Positions 41,177 to 50,076 of a stretch of DNA of 50,076 nt are shown here, in pieces. Position numbers and translations under genes: made by a program. The DNA is from an uncultured Alphaproteobacteria bacterium (GTDB taxonomy: Bacteria > Pseudomonadota > Alphaproteobacteria > Rhodobacterales > Rhodobacteraceae), in NCBI GenBank assembly GCA_902619165.1, contig CACNDI010000017.1, positions 1 to 50,076 of the forward strand, read 5' to 3'. Numbering within the stretch: the stretch's first letter is position 1; each line of letters starts with the position of its first letter. The notes beneath the pieces are model-generated. The model had not been told where the DNA came from. It made no database searches and worked only from the letters and a program-made list of their open reading frames with translations.

Positions 41177-43493
41177 TGACTTCTTCAAGCAATTCGTTCT
41201 CGAGCTTCTCTAAGTAAAAATTATCTAGTTCATTTTTATCTGGTGTCTCTTTATGATATTCAAAGAGTAAAGAGAAGGCTAGAGCAGATGCTCTTTTGAG
41301 TTTGTTTATCTTTATTTTGTTTTTAATTCTAAATAGAAATGTTGAAAGCCTATCAAGATCAACGAGGTCTTTCTTAGCATTTTCTGTAGTGATTTTTAAT
41401 AATATATGGTGCGGCTCATGCTTTCTTAATACTTCATAAATCAAGTCAGTATTAAAAGTCACTTGTTTACCCGTTTTTTGGTTGCCTGGGAGATTTTTAT
41501 AAATTAATCCGGAGATTATAGCGATTTCTCTAAACAATCTTTTTATTAATGGAGTTTCTTCTAACCATTCATATAAATCCTCGATTAAAATATCTTGAGA
41601 AAAAAGGAAGTCGATGTCTTCAATTTCTTTAGAAAATGAAAATAAAATAGAATAATCATTCGCAACAAATCCAAATGGTTGCACTCCAAGCTTTTTAATT
41701 CGTCTTAGAATTAGAAATCCTAGAGTTTGGTGCGTGTTTCTTCCTTCAAATGGATGAACTGCCATATAATATTTTTCGTGCTTGCCATTTTTCCTCTTAA
41801 AGGTCTCGACAAGGAATTCATTCTCTTTTGGGAAGGAAGAAAACTTTTTCTGCAGCTCTGACCATTTTTTTAAACTATCAGGAAGATCTGCTGCCTCAAG
41901 TCGTTTGGAAAAAATCTTTCTTACAGTTTTCGAGAGATGGGTCGACAGCGGTAAATTTCCTCCTTTAAAAGATGGTATTTTTTGATGCTCAAGGGCGGTT
42001 ATTTTAGCATATGCAATATTACCAATAACTTTCTCAAACATCAGCCTCTTTCCACCGAATATGAAGGTATCCCCTGCTGATAAACCACTAATGAACCACT
42101 CCTCAATATTTCCTAAATATCTATTGCCTACCCTTAGACGCAACAATTCGGCTTCAACAATAGTTCCAATATTCATTTTGTATTTTGTAACTAGTGACTT
42201 ATCCCGAATTTCATAATATTCTCCATCCTTCCTCAACCGTGAATACTCTTCATAAGCCTGAAGGGAATAACCTCCATTTTCAACAAATGAAAGAGTTTTT
42301 TCAAAATCCTCAATATTAAGATTTCTGTACGGCCATGCTTCTTTAATTTGCTTGTATAAATCTTCTTTTTTAAATCTTTGGGAAATTGCAACACCAACAA
42401 TATGCTGGGCAAGTACATCTAAAGAGCCGTCAGAATATATTTCATCTTCTAGAAAATCAAACTCCACACACTTTTTTGCAGCAATACATTCTACATACTC
42501 GAAACAATTAGTTGGAACTAGAATAGCTCTTGAAGGAGTATTTATCGTGTGATTTGCTCTACCAATTCTCTGGACCAACCTTGCGACACCTTTAGGAGCT
42601 CCTATCTGCATTACTAAGTCAATATTACCCCAGTCAAGTCCCAAGTCTAATGAACTGGTGGCAACTACACACTCTACATGCCCTTCTACTATTTCCTTTT
42701 CTACTTTTTTCCTAAGGTCTTTTTCAAGACTTCCGTGATGAATCGCTATTTTTTTATTTTTATTGTTAATTGCCCAGAGGCTTTCAAATAATATTTCTGC
42801 CTGAGCTCGTGTGTTTACAAAAAGAATAGATGACTTAAATTTTAGTATTTCTGAATATATTTCTGAAAGTGCATATCTAGGGGAGTGGCCCGACCAAGGA
42901 ATTCTATTTCCTGAATTTAATATCGTAATTTCTGGTGGAACCTTTGATTGTGTACTGACGAGCTTTGTATTCTTATTATTTGAAATATATTTTTTAGCAA
43001 GATTAGTATTTTTTAGAGTAGCTGAGAGCCCAATTACTTGAAACGGTTTAATAGATCGTAGCCTTGCTACATTTAAGCTTAATAAGTGCCCTCTTTTTGA
43101 ATCGAAAAATGTATGCAGCTCGTCAATAATAACAAATTTTAAATTCTTAAACAAATTAGCGACATCCGTCCTAGCCATCAGAAGTGCGAATGACTCAGGA
43201 GTTGTCATCAGAAAATTAGGAGGCTTTTTAATTTGCTTAGCTTTATTATATGTTGACGTATCACTTGTTCGTGTCTCGACTTTAATATCAATCTTTAAAT
43301 CATTGATAGGGTTGAGTAAATTTCTTTTAACATCAGTTGTTAAAGCTTTCAAAGGTGATATATATAAAGTATGGAATTCCTTGCTTTTGTAATTATTATT
43401 TATGAAATCATCGATCGATGGCAAAAAACCACCAATTGTTTTACCCCCGCCCGTTGGGGCATGTAAAATTACATCAAACCCCTTCTTAATCAA
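41166..43493 (-). CDS. Ligase-associated DEXH-box helicase (Lhr-like)
   Basis: An Lhr-core ATP-dependent helicase of at least 775 residues. Motif I is A-P-T-G-G-G-K-T, motif II D-E-L-H, motif III S-A-T, and motif VI Q-R-I-G-R-A-N-H. The winged-helix and Lhr core domain follow. The usual N-terminal W-(L)-x-x-x-G-W-x-x-x-x-H-Q block (the Q-motif) lies upstream of the annotated TTG, in frame at 43509-43547. No ATG, GTG, TTG or CTG occurs in the 38 in-frame codons from 43494 back to the TAG at 43608-43610. The true start is therefore either non-standard (ATT at 43583 is a candidate) or lost. The coordinates give the conventional start only. Confidence 0.87.
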   Translation of the reverse strand: MIKKGFDVILHAPTGGGKTIGGFLPSIDDFINNNYKSKEFHTLYISPLKALTTDVKRNLLNPINDLKIDIKVETRTSDTSTYNKAKQIKKPPNFLMTTPESFALLMARTDVANLFKNLKFVIIDELHTFFDSKRGHLLSLNVARLRSIKPFQVIGLSATLKNTNLAKKYISNNKNTKLVSTQSKVPPEITILNSGNRIPWSGHSPRYALSEIYSEILKFKSSILFVNTRAQAEILFESLWAINNKNKKIAIHHGSLEKDLRKKVEKEIVEGHVECVVATSSLDLGLDWGNIDLVMQIGAPKGVARLVQRIGRANHTINTPSRAILVPTNCFEYVECIAAKKCVEFDFLEDEIYSDGSLDVLAQHIVGVAISQRFKKEDLYKQIKEAWPYRNLNIEDFEKTLSFVENGGYSLQAYEEYSRLRKDGEYYEIRDKSLVTKYKMNIGTIVEAELLRLRVGNRYLGNIEEWFISGLSAGDTFIFGGKRLMFEKVIGNIAYAKITALEHQKIPSFKGGNLPLSTHLSKTVRKIFSKRLEAADLPDSLKKWSELQKKFSSFPKENEFLVETFKRKNGKHEKYYMAVHPFEGRNTHQTLGFLILRRIKKLGVQPFGFVANDYSILFSFSKEIEDIDFLFSQDILIEDLYEWLEETPLIKRLFREIAIISGLIYKNLPGNQKTGKQVTFNTDLIYEVLRKHEPHHILLKITTENAKKDLVDLDRLSTFLFRIKNKIKINKLKRASALAFSLLFEYHKETPDKNELDNFYLEKLENELLEEVNAS

Positions 43494-43600
43494 GCTTAAG
43501 GTTTCAATTTGATGATCATATAAAGACCAACCTTTTTTCTTGAGCCATATGTCAATTGGATTATGTTTAAAACTTACTGTAATAACTAATCTTTCTAAAT

Positions 43601-44590
43601 ATGATATCTATTGATAACAAACTATATATTAGAGACATCGATACATATATAGACCCTTTTTTTCCTGTAGAAAGGGCAATAATAACCCATGGGCACGCCG
43701 ATCACGCAAGAGCAGGTCACAAGCATGTACTCTGCACTCCTGAAACCTCTGAAATTATGAAAATTAGATATGGCGAGAACTGTGCAAGCAGTTTTCAAAC
43801 AATTAAATATGGGCATTCGGTGAAAATAGGAAAGATAAGCGTTACGTTTTACCCTGCGGCACATATATTGGGAAGCGCACAAGTTTTACTAGAGACAGCA
43901 AAGCATAGAATTGTGGTTACTGGGGACTATAAAACAATATTAGATCGACATTTAGATCCCTTTGAGGTCGTTCCATGTGATTTGCTTATTACCGAGGCTA
44001 CCTTCGGATTGCCAATATTTAAATTTAATAAACCAGAAATGGAAATTGAGCGATTGCTGAACAATATTTCTAAAAATAGAGAAAATACATTCTTAATTGG
44101 AGCTTATTCACTTGGTAAAGCACAAAGGATTATCTGGCTGCTTCGAGAGGCAGGTTTTTCAGACGATATTTTTGTACATGGATCAATGGATAAATTGTGT
44201 GACTTTTATCAAAGCAAAGGAATTAGGCTTGGCACCCTAAGAAAGGCTACTTTAGACAACAAAAAAGACTTTAAAGGGAAAATCATTGTAGCACCTCCTT
44301 CTGCACTCAAGGATAGATGGTCACGACGTTTTGAAAATATTACTAGATGTTATGCTTCAGGCTGGATGCAAGTCAAACAGCGCGCCAAGCAGAGCCAAAT
44401 TGAAATTCCTCTTGTTATATCGGATCATTCCGATTGGAATGAGCTTACCAATACTATTAAACAGACTGGTGCAGAAAAAGTTTGGATAACACACGGAAGA
44501 GAAGATGCTCTGAAATATTGGTGCGAAAAAAACGGAATTCAAGCTGAGCCACTTTCTCTTCAACATAGAGATGAAACAAGCGAACTATAA
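43601..44590 (+). CDS. Ligase-associated DNA exonuclease (metallo-beta-lactamase fold)
   Basis: A 329-residue MBL/beta-CASP-type nuclease of the SNM1/Pso2-like, ligase-associated group. The main metal motif is T-H-G-H-A-D-H-A-R at 32-40. Later come A-H-I-L-G-S-A, T-G-D-Y-K and I-T-E-A-T-F-G. The beta-CASP-like part ends with S-D-H-S-D-W-N-E and T-H-G-R-E-D-A. It is divergent from the helicase gene and abuts the ligase gene: the last A of its TAA is the A of the ligase ATG. It probably trims DNA ends before ligation. Confidence 0.88.
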   Translation: MISIDNKLYIRDIDTYIDPFFPVERAIITHGHADHARAGHKHVLCTPETSEIMKIRYGENCASSFQTIKYGHSVKIGKISVTFYPAAHILGSAQVLLETAKHRIVVTGDYKTILDRHLDPFEVVPCDLLITEATFGLPIFKFNKPEMEIERLLNNISKNRENTFLIGAYSLGKAQRIIWLLREAGFSDDIFVHGSMDKLCDFYQSKGIRLGTLRKATLDNKKDFKGKIIVAPPSALKDRWSRRFENITRCYASGWMQVKQRAKQSQIEIPLVISDHSDWNELTNTIKQTGAEKVWITHGREDALKYWCEKNGIQAEPLSLQHRDETSEL

Positions 44591-46158
44591 TGAAAGCTTT
44601 TTCGAATTTACTTTCAGATCTTATTTTGACGAGCTCGAGAAACAGAAAACTATCACTATTAGAACAGTATTTTAGCTCAACACCTGACCCCGACCGAGGG
44701 TATGCTTTGGCGGCACTTACCGGCTCACTTAACTTTAAAAACATAAAATCTTCATTTTTTAAAGATTTAATCAAAGAAAAGCAAGACGAACACTTATTTG
44801 ACCTATCTTACGACTATGTAGGTGATTTAGCTGAAACTATATCGTTGTTATGGGACCAAGAAAAAAGTGGCAATATGCCAAGACTTTCTTCTTTATTCGA
44901 AAACCTAAAAAAGGCTAAAACTGATGAGCTTAAAAGCTATATAATTAACATTTTAAACATTAGTACGGCTGATCAGAGATGGGCTTTCATTAAACTTTTT
45001 ACAGGAGGCTTGCGCATTGGGGTATCAAGCAGGCTCGTAAAGCAAGCACTAGCAAATTATGGCAACGTTGATCTTGATGAAATTGAAAAGATTTGGCATG
45101 GTTTACACTTTCCTTACATTAATTTGTTTTCGTGGCTTGAGAATAAGGGTAGTAAACCGAAAATTTCAATCTATGACACTTTTCATCCAATGATGCTTGC
45201 TCATCCGCTTGTGATGGAAAAAGATTTAGAAGCAGCAAATCCAAAAGATTTCGTTGCTGAATATAAATGGGACGGAATTAGAGTTCAAATTGTAAGCCAT
45301 AGTGAAGGATGTCGCCTTTATTCAAGAACAGGCGATGAAGTTTCTAAGTCTTTTCCAGAAATAATTAAGACAATACAAGGTAATTTTGTACTAGATGGAG
45401 AATTACTCGCTGGAATTAATAATGATCCAAAAACATTTAACGATCTTCAGCAAAGGCTAAATAAAAAAGCTCCCTCAGAAAAGTTTATAGAAAAAAATCC
45501 ATGTTTTATAAAGGTATATGATGTTTTGTTTTTCAACGGCGATGATTTAAGAGATAAAACGCTCATTGAAAGGAAAAAAGTTCTAAGTTCCTATTTTAGC
45601 ACAAATAGATCTCCAATGTTTTTATCGGAAACAATTGAGTTTAAAGACTGGAGATTTTTAGACAAAATAAGAGATATATCCAATAAGCAAATACATGAAG
45701 GTGTGATGATCAAATCAGTTTCTAGTCCTTATATTGCTGGGAGACCGCGTGGCAAATGGTTTAAATGGAAAAGAAACCCAAAGAATGTAGATGCGATAAT
45801 TATGTATGCACAAAGAGGACATGGAAAGCGGAGTTCTTTTTACTCAGACTATACTTTTGGTGTCTTTAACAAAGAAAAGGAACTTGTTCCTATAGGCAAG
45901 GCATATTCCGGCTTTACCGATGAAGAGTTAAATAGATTAGATAAATTTGTTAGATCAAAAACTATAAACCGATTTGGACCTGTTAGAGAGGTTGAAAAAA
46001 CATTGGTTGTAGAGATTGCATTCGACGAAATGTCTTTGAGTCATAGGCATAAGTCGGGAATTGCTTTACGGTTTCCTAGGTTCAAAAGAATTAGATGGGA
46101 TAAGCCAACTAATGAAGTAGAAACTCTGGAACAAATAAGAAAAAGTTTTTTAGAATAA
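44590..46158 (+). CDS. ATP-dependent DNA ligase (cisplatin-damage-response type)
   Basis: A 522-residue ATP-dependent ligase. The N-terminal DNA-binding region (1-200) shows P-D-P-D-R-G-Y-A-L-A-A-L-T-G. The adenylation motif I is E-Y-K-W-D-G-I-R-V, with the AMP-accepting Lys. Downstream are S-R-T-G-D-E-V, L-D-G-E-L-L-A, V-Y-D-V-L-F, G-V-M-I-K-S and the motif V-like K-W-F-K-W-K-R. An OB-fold with V-V-E-I-A-F-D-E closes it. The length and cluster partners (exonuclease, helicase, PdeM) fit the bacterial ligase-associated repair set. It ends at the base before the convergent GlxD-like gene. Confidence 0.92.
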   Translation: MKAFSNLLSDLILTSSRNRKLSLLEQYFSSTPDPDRGYALAALTGSLNFKNIKSSFFKDLIKEKQDEHLFDLSYDYVGDLAETISLLWDQEKSGNMPRLSSLFENLKKAKTDELKSYIINILNISTADQRWAFIKLFTGGLRIGVSSRLVKQALANYGNVDLDEIEKIWHGLHFPYINLFSWLENKGSKPKISIYDTFHPMMLAHPLVMEKDLEAANPKDFVAEYKWDGIRVQIVSHSEGCRLYSRTGDEVSKSFPEIIKTIQGNFVLDGELLAGINNDPKTFNDLQQRLNKKAPSEKFIEKNPCFIKVYDVLFFNGDDLRDKTLIERKKVLSSYFSTNRSPMFLSETIEFKDWRFLDKIRDISNKQIHEGVMIKSVSSPYIAGRPRGKWFKWKRNPKNVDAIIMYAQRGHGKRSSFYSDYTFGVFNKEKELVPIGKAYSGFTDEELNRLDKFVRSKTINRFGPVREVEKTLVVEIAFDEMSLSHRHKSGIALRFPRFKRIRWDKPTNEVETLEQIRKSFLE

Positions 46159-47475
46159 TTAAGTGCCAGGAATCCAGTTCGTTCCAGCTAATGGCACTCC
46201 AGCCATCGCAGCAGACTCCACCGTTAAAGCACATAGATCTTCTGGTTCTAAGTTTCTAAGATCATTTTTACCACAAGCTCTTGCAATTGTTTGCGCTTCC
46301 ATTGTCATTACGTTAAGATAATTCGCCAACCGCCTCCCGCCCAGTTTAGGGTTTAAACGCTCAGCCAGTTTTTTATTTTGAGTCGTTATTCCTGCAGGAT
46401 CAAGACCTTCGTGCCAATCATCAAACGAACCAGCTGTTGTACCTAATTTTTCATAATCTTTCTGATACCTGGGATCATTGTCTCCAAGTGCAATCAATGC
46501 AGCAGATCCAATCGATACTGCATCAGCACCTAAAGCTAATGCCTTTGCGACATCAGCACCATTTCTTATTCCTCCCGAAATAATCAGCTGTACTTTTCTA
46601 TGCAAGTCTAATTCCTGTAATGCTCTTACAGCAGGTCTTACACACGCCAGCGTGGGTATACCTACATTTTCGATAAATACCTCTTGGGTCGCCGCTGTAC
46701 CACCTTGCATTCCGTCCACAACCACGACATCGGCACCAGATTTGGCAGCTAGAGCCACATCATAATATGGTCTAGAACCAGCAACTTTTACAAAAATAGG
46801 GACCTTCCAACCAGTAATTTCTCTCAATTCAAGTATCTTGATCTCCATATCGTCTGGCCCTGTCCAATCAGGATGCCTACATGGCGATCTTTGATCAATT
46901 CCTTTTGGCAGCGTTCGCATTTCTGCAACTCTATCATTTATTTTTTGACCAAGTAACATTCCTCCACCACCTGGCTTCGCACCTTGACCTACAACGATTT
47001 CGATTGCATCTGCCTTTCTAAGATCATCAGGGTTCATTCCGTATCTAGAAGGGAGAAGTTGATAGACTAGCTGTTTTGAATGACCTCTTTCCTCTTTTGT
47101 CATTCCCCCATCACCTGTTGTTGTCGATGTTCCAACCAAACTAGCTCCTCTTCCTAAAGCCTCTTTTGCTTGCGCCGATAGAGCTCCGAAGCTCATTCCT
47201 GCTATAGTAATTGGAATTTCAAGATTTAGAGGATTAGAACTAAATCGGTCGCCTAGGATCACTTTTGTATTGCAAGACTCTCTGTAGCCCTCTAAAGGAT
47301 ACCTAGAAATTGAAGCTCCAAGAAATAATAAATCATCAAAGTTTGGTAAACTTCTTTTAGACCCCCCTCCCCTTATGTCATATATACCAGTCTCAGCTGC
47401 TCTTCTAATTTCAGAGTTTGTATATGCATCAAAAGTATGCGAAGTTCTTGGTTCTGTTATTGATTTCTTTTTCAC
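46159..47475 (-). CDS. FMN-binding glutamate-synthase-like protein (GlxD/MgsC type)
   Basis: A 438-residue stand-alone glutamate-synthase central/FMN domain. Visible motifs: P-I-T-I-A-G-M-S-F-G-A-L-S, G-G-M-T-K-E-E-R, Q-G-A-K-P-G-G-G-G-M-L, V-V-V-D-G-M-Q-G-G-T-A-A-T, and I-I-S-G-G-I-R-N-G-A-D-V-A-K-A-L-A-L-G-A-D. These are the FMN-site motifs of the family. Genes for the GXGXG and glutaminase-like modules precede it. In methylotrophs the same trio is N-methylglutamate synthase; in others it is called GlxBCD. The direct substrate here is not known. Confidence 0.88.
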   Translation of the reverse strand: MKKKSITEPRTSHTFDAYTNSEIRRAAETGIYDIRGGGSKRSLPNFDDLLFLGASISRYPLEGYRESCNTKVILGDRFSSNPLNLEIPITIAGMSFGALSAQAKEALGRGASLVGTSTTTGDGGMTKEERGHSKQLVYQLLPSRYGMNPDDLRKADAIEIVVGQGAKPGGGGMLLGQKINDRVAEMRTLPKGIDQRSPCRHPDWTGPDDMEIKILELREITGWKVPIFVKVAGSRPYYDVALAAKSGADVVVVDGMQGGTAATQEVFIENVGIPTLACVRPAVRALQELDLHRKVQLIISGGIRNGADVAKALALGADAVSIGSAALIALGDNDPRYQKDYEKLGTTAGSFDDWHEGLDPAGITTQNKKLAERLNPKLGGRRLANYLNVMTMEAQTIARACGKNDLRNLEPEDLCALTVESAAMAGVPLAGTNWIPGT

Positions 47476-47484
47476 GTAATTTTC

Positions 47485-48177
47485 CTAATATATTTTAGCA
47501 TTATCTACATTAAAGTTATAAAGTGAACGAGCAGAACCAAACCGCCTAAAGGTATCTGGATTATAATCAGAAACATTAGCATTTGATAAAATATTTTCTA
47601 AATTACTAAGATGCTTTTTTGTCATTTTTTTCTCAATACAATCTGCACCTAAAGAGGCAACTTCACCTGCGACATATATATTAGCTTCGTAGATGCTATC
47701 CCCTAAAGCATGTCCAGCATCACCGAAAATAACCAAATTCCCCTTCTGTGCCATGAAGGCAGACATGTGGCCAACATTCCCCTTTACGATGATGTCTACA
47801 CCCTTCATTGAAATACCACACCTTGAAGAGGCATTTCCTCCGACCAATATGCTTCCCCCATGCCCCGAGGCTCCTGCATATTGACTTACATCACCGGTAA
47901 CATAAATGTTCCCTGACATCATATTTTCGCCTAATCCTGGGCCAGCTGATCCTTCAACTTTAATATCAGAAAATTTATTCATTCCTGCACAGTAATATCC
48001 AACACTACCAACAATTTTCACGGTAATCTTTTTATTGATACCAACAGCTAACGCGTGGCTTCCTTTTGGGTTTCTTACCGAAAAAAAGCTATTTTTATCA
48101 GATTCTTGCAAAGTCTTATTAATGTCTCTTAAGGACAATTTGTTAAAATCAAGAATATGCATTTTTAATGTCCCCAA
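47485..48177 (-). CDS. GXGXG-domain glutamate-synthase-like protein (GlxC/MgsB type)
   Basis: A 230-residue beta-helix protein equal to the GltB C-terminal GXGXG domain. Repeating glycine turns such as G-S-A-G-P-G-L-G-E, Y-A-G-A-S-G-H-G-G-S-I, S-R-C-G-I-S-M-K-G and G-D-A-G-H-A-L-G-D-S mark the family. It lies between the amidotransferase (overlap 13 bases) and the FMN subunit (gap 9 bases). It likely forms the scaffold joining the glutaminase and FMN sites in the complex. Confidence 0.88.
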   Translation of the reverse strand: MGTLKMHILDFNKLSLRDINKTLQESDKNSFFSVRNPKGSHALAVGINKKITVKIVGSVGYYCAGMNKFSDIKVEGSAGPGLGENMMSGNIYVTGDVSQYAGASGHGGSILVGGNASSRCGISMKGVDIIVKGNVGHMSAFMAQKGNLVIFGDAGHALGDSIYEANIYVAGEVASLGADCIEKKMTKKHLSNLENILSNANVSDYNPDTFRRFGSARSLYNFNVDNAKIY

Positions 48178-49061
48178 AAGTAAACAGTAGCGGGCTCTGG
48201 CTCCCAGACTTTGGCCTTTTCTATGTTTGGTAAAGAGGTTAAGGCTCTATACTCGGACCCAAAAGCTACATAATCAGGGGTCTCAGCGAGTACAGCGGGC
48301 TTGCAGGCGATCGGATCTCTTAGAACGCCAAAACCGTTTTCCGTACCAACTACGAACGTATAAAAACCATCAAGCTCTACAAGGGCGCTTTCCAAAGCTT
48401 CCTTAAGTGTTTTTCCATTATTCATTCTGTAAGTAATAAAGCTGGCAGCTACCTCAGAATCATTTTCTGTTTCAAAGGTCATCTCTTTTCTAATTAATTC
48501 TCGTCGAAGAGAGTTGTGATTTGATAGCGACCCATTATGTACCAAACATTGATCTTCGCCTGTGGAGAATGGATGTGCGCCAAGTGTTGTAACTGCGGAT
48601 TCTGTTGCCATGCGGGTGTGGCCAATACCATGGGACCCCTTCATTTTAGCTATTTCAAATCTTTTTACGACTTCAGCCGGCTTGCCTGTCTCTTTATAAA
48701 TTTCCATTTTTTTGCCAACACTTAATATTCTCAAATTGGGGAAGTTATCATTTATGAGATTGGCAACCTGATCTTTTTGCTTCACGTCAAGCTTTATGAC
48801 TGCATGCGTGGAATGAATTTTAAGACTGAAAGATATTTCTTTCTTAGCAGATAAAAACTTTTTTAGCTTTTGAAAGTCGTGTTTGGGTGATCTAGACTGG
48901 ACCGTTATCTTAGTTTTACTAGCCAATGGCTTTCCGTAAATCGCTAAGCCTGCACTATCGGGACCTCTATCGCTCATACTTTCAAGCATTTTTGAAAGAT
49001 GTACCCCTAGATTAGCAGATATATTCTCTTGTTTTGCAAATAGACCAACTATACCACACAT
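48165..49061 (-). CDS. Class II glutamine amidotransferase (GlxB/MgsA type)
   Basis: A 298-residue Ntn-type glutaminase domain. The N-terminal Met is followed by Cys2-G-I-V-G-L-F, the catalytic nucleophile after Met removal. Further family motifs: M-S-D-R-G-P-D-S-A-G, G-I-G-H-T-R-M-A-T-E, L-V-H-N-G-S-L-S-N-H-N and E-N-D-S-E-V-A-A. It would release ammonia from glutamine, or position glutamate, for the partner subunits. First gene of the trio, with about 58 bases to the TPR gene upstream. Confidence 0.9.
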   Translation of the reverse strand: MCGIVGLFAKQENISANLGVHLSKMLESMSDRGPDSAGLAIYGKPLASKTKITVQSRSPKHDFQKLKKFLSAKKEISFSLKIHSTHAVIKLDVKQKDQVANLINDNFPNLRILSVGKKMEIYKETGKPAEVVKRFEIAKMKGSHGIGHTRMATESAVTTLGAHPFSTGEDQCLVHNGSLSNHNSLRRELIRKEMTFETENDSEVAASFITYRMNNGKTLKEALESALVELDGFYTFVVGTENGFGVLRDPIACKPAVLAETPDYVAFGSEYRALTSLPNIEKAKVWEPEPATVYFWGH

Positions 49062-49119
49062 TCAGATTGCTCTTTCAGAATTAAGTAAATACATCGTCTC
49101 TAACTGCTCACCTTTAAAT

Positions 49120-49638
49120 TTAATATGCTTTTTTCAATGCTTTTTCTAATTTTTTGTATTCAGGACAAGAAGTACCGCAAATGTTTTTGAGTAAAATAAG
49201 ATTTTTTTCTGCCAACTCTTTTTTATTGGTTTTAATAAATAACTCTCCTTGATACTCAAGAGCTCCCTTATGCCGTGGATCTAGCTGAAGCGCTTTTTTG
49301 TAGAACTGCCCGCTCTTACCGTACTGCCCCATTTTCCTGTAGATAAAGCCATAATAATTATTTATATCAGCGTTATCTGGGTACTCATTATCTAACAGTC
49401 TAACCTGTGTCAAAGCTTGACTGAACTGGTCGCTGTAAAGCAATCTTTCGATTGAGCCCAGTCTATTCTTCAACTGCATCGCCTTCATCATATCGCCTGA
49501 AGTTAAACTACTACCCCCGGAGCTGGACCCAGAAGAGCTCGAGCCGGAAGAATATGAGCCTCCTCCGCCAGCATTAATATTGAAAATAAATATAAGACCT
49601 AACAAGCCATAATAAGTAGCGAAACTAATTTTTTTCAT
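49120..49638 (-). CDS. Secreted TPR-repeat protein with Gly/Ser-rich linker
   Basis: A 172-residue protein from ATG 49638 (M-K-K-I-S-F), chosen because a GAGG lies 6 bases upstream; an ATG at 49650 would add four residues. A signal peptide (about 1-23) ends at N-A-G-G-G-G. A Ser/Gly repeat linker of about 25 residues follows, then two or three TPR-like units (D-I-N-N-Y-Y-G-F-I-Y-R-K-M-G-Q, then Y-K-K-A-L-Q-L-D-P). A C-x3-C pair occurs near the end (I-C-G-T-S-C). It is probably periplasmic, with protein-binding function only inferred. Confidence 0.75.
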   Translation of the reverse strand: MKKISFATYYGLLGLIFIFNINAGGGGSYSSGSSSSGSSSGGSSLTSGDMMKAMQLKNRLGSIERLLYSDQFSQALTQVRLLDNEYPDNADINNYYGFIYRKMGQYGKSGQFYKKALQLDPRHKGALEYQGELFIKTNKKELAEKNLILLKNICGTSCPEYKKLEKALKKAY

Positions 49639-49713
49639 CACAAACCTCATATTTGTTTTGGTAAAGAATTAAAGCATTATTTCAAAATTTCAAATATAGT
49701 TTTCTGGTCTAAG

Positions 49714-50076
49714 TTAGGTGCTTTCTGAAATAATTGAAATCATTTCGAACATTATAGCCATTGCTGTATGTGCGGTTATATTATTTGGGCTATCTTTTGT
49801 GGGCATCATACAAACTATATCTCCACCAATAACATTCATCCCCCGAGTTAATCTTACTAAACTTATAGCTTCGTCTATATCAAAGCCCCTAGAACTGGCC
49901 TCCAAATTTGCTACACCAGGTGCTATTGTTGGATCAAGGCAGTCCAGATCAAACGTAATATATACAGGCCTACCATCGAGTATTTTTTTTGCTTGTGCTA
50001 TTACGGACTTAAGACCCCTTTTCCTAAATTCTTTCATCGTCACGACATTATACCCGTACTCATAACTAGGTTCCAG
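49714..50076 (-). CDS. Agmatinase/arginase (ureohydrolase) family protein, C-terminal part
   Basis: The last 120 codons of a ureohydrolase whose 5' end lies beyond the right edge; the frame is open to base 50076. The visible Mn-binding motif is V-Y-I-T-F-D-L-D-C-L-D-P-T-I-A-P-G, followed by N-L-E-A-S-S-R-G-F, where agmatinases have T-P-E-x-G-G. The end has M-N-V-I-G-G-D-I-V and a T-A-H-T-A-M-A helix. The pattern fits agmatinase/guanidino-acid hydrolase enzymes better than arginase. The deviation at N-L-E-A leaves the substrate uncertain. Confidence 0.85.
   Translation of the reverse strand: MEPSYEYGYNVVTMKEFRKRGLKSVIAQAKKILDGRPVYITFDLDCLDPTIAPGVANLEASSRGFDIDEAISLVRLTRGMNVIGGDIVCMMPTKDSPNNITAHTAMAIMFEMISIISEST

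Overview
The window is AT-rich, gene-dense DNA from a bacterium, most likely a streamlined marine alphaproteobacterium. This is inferred from gene content: an AglEFGK-type alpha-glucoside transporter, a class I polyhydroxybutyrate (PHB) set of phaR, phaP, phaC and phaZ, the four-gene ligase-associated DNA-repair cluster, a GlxBCD/MgsABC glutamate-synthase-like trio, and class III cyclases fused to TolB/TPR modules. Many genes overlap by ATGA and several use TTG starts. I recognise no rRNA, tRNA or CRISPR array.

Left part (1-19.3 kb). A MetE-like 3' end and an alpha/beta hydrolase come first. They are followed by a sugar-use block: glucokinase, GH1 beta-glucosidase, the agl transporter with an embedded GH4 glycosidase, 6-phosphofructokinase and a PQQ aldose dehydrogenase. 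Sugar is imported, hydrolysed, phosphorylated and sent to glycolysis. PHB storage follows (phaR, phaP and phaC on the minus strand, phaZ on the plus strand), then a frameshifted DUF4242-like gene and two tandem, recently duplicated class III nucleotide cyclases.

Centre (19.36-28.53 kb). This is the most interesting region. A sequence at 19360-19387 closely matches the chromosome-dimer-resolution site dif. Its central hexamer and TTATGCGCC arm, 18 identical bases in all, recur at 28513-28530 next to a degenerate second arm. The 9.1 kb between them has cargo unlike the neighbours: a KAP P-loop NTPase, a fused Fe-S RecB-like/DEDD nuclease, a GIY-YIG-like protein, a VSR/DUF559-like nuclease, a phage-type HAD phosphatase, a TM2 protein and small membrane proteins, with no integrase. 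The simplest reading is an Xer-exploiting integrative element (IMEX) sitting in dif, with probable defence or inter-element-conflict cargo. Gene strand preference changes across the site, as expected at a replication terminus.

Right part (28.5-50 kb). About 1.4 kb with no convincing gene is followed by a surface-polysaccharide cluster (methyltransferases, glycosyltransferases, GtrA, GDP-mannose dehydratase). Then come two more class III cyclases, a linalool dehydratase/isomerase-like protein with a catalytic-position substitution, and the repair cluster of phosphoesterase PdeM, Lhr-like helicase, MBL exonuclease and ATP-dependent ligase. The window ends with GlxD/C/B, a TPR lipoprotein-sized secreted protein and the 3' part of an agmatinase-family gene.
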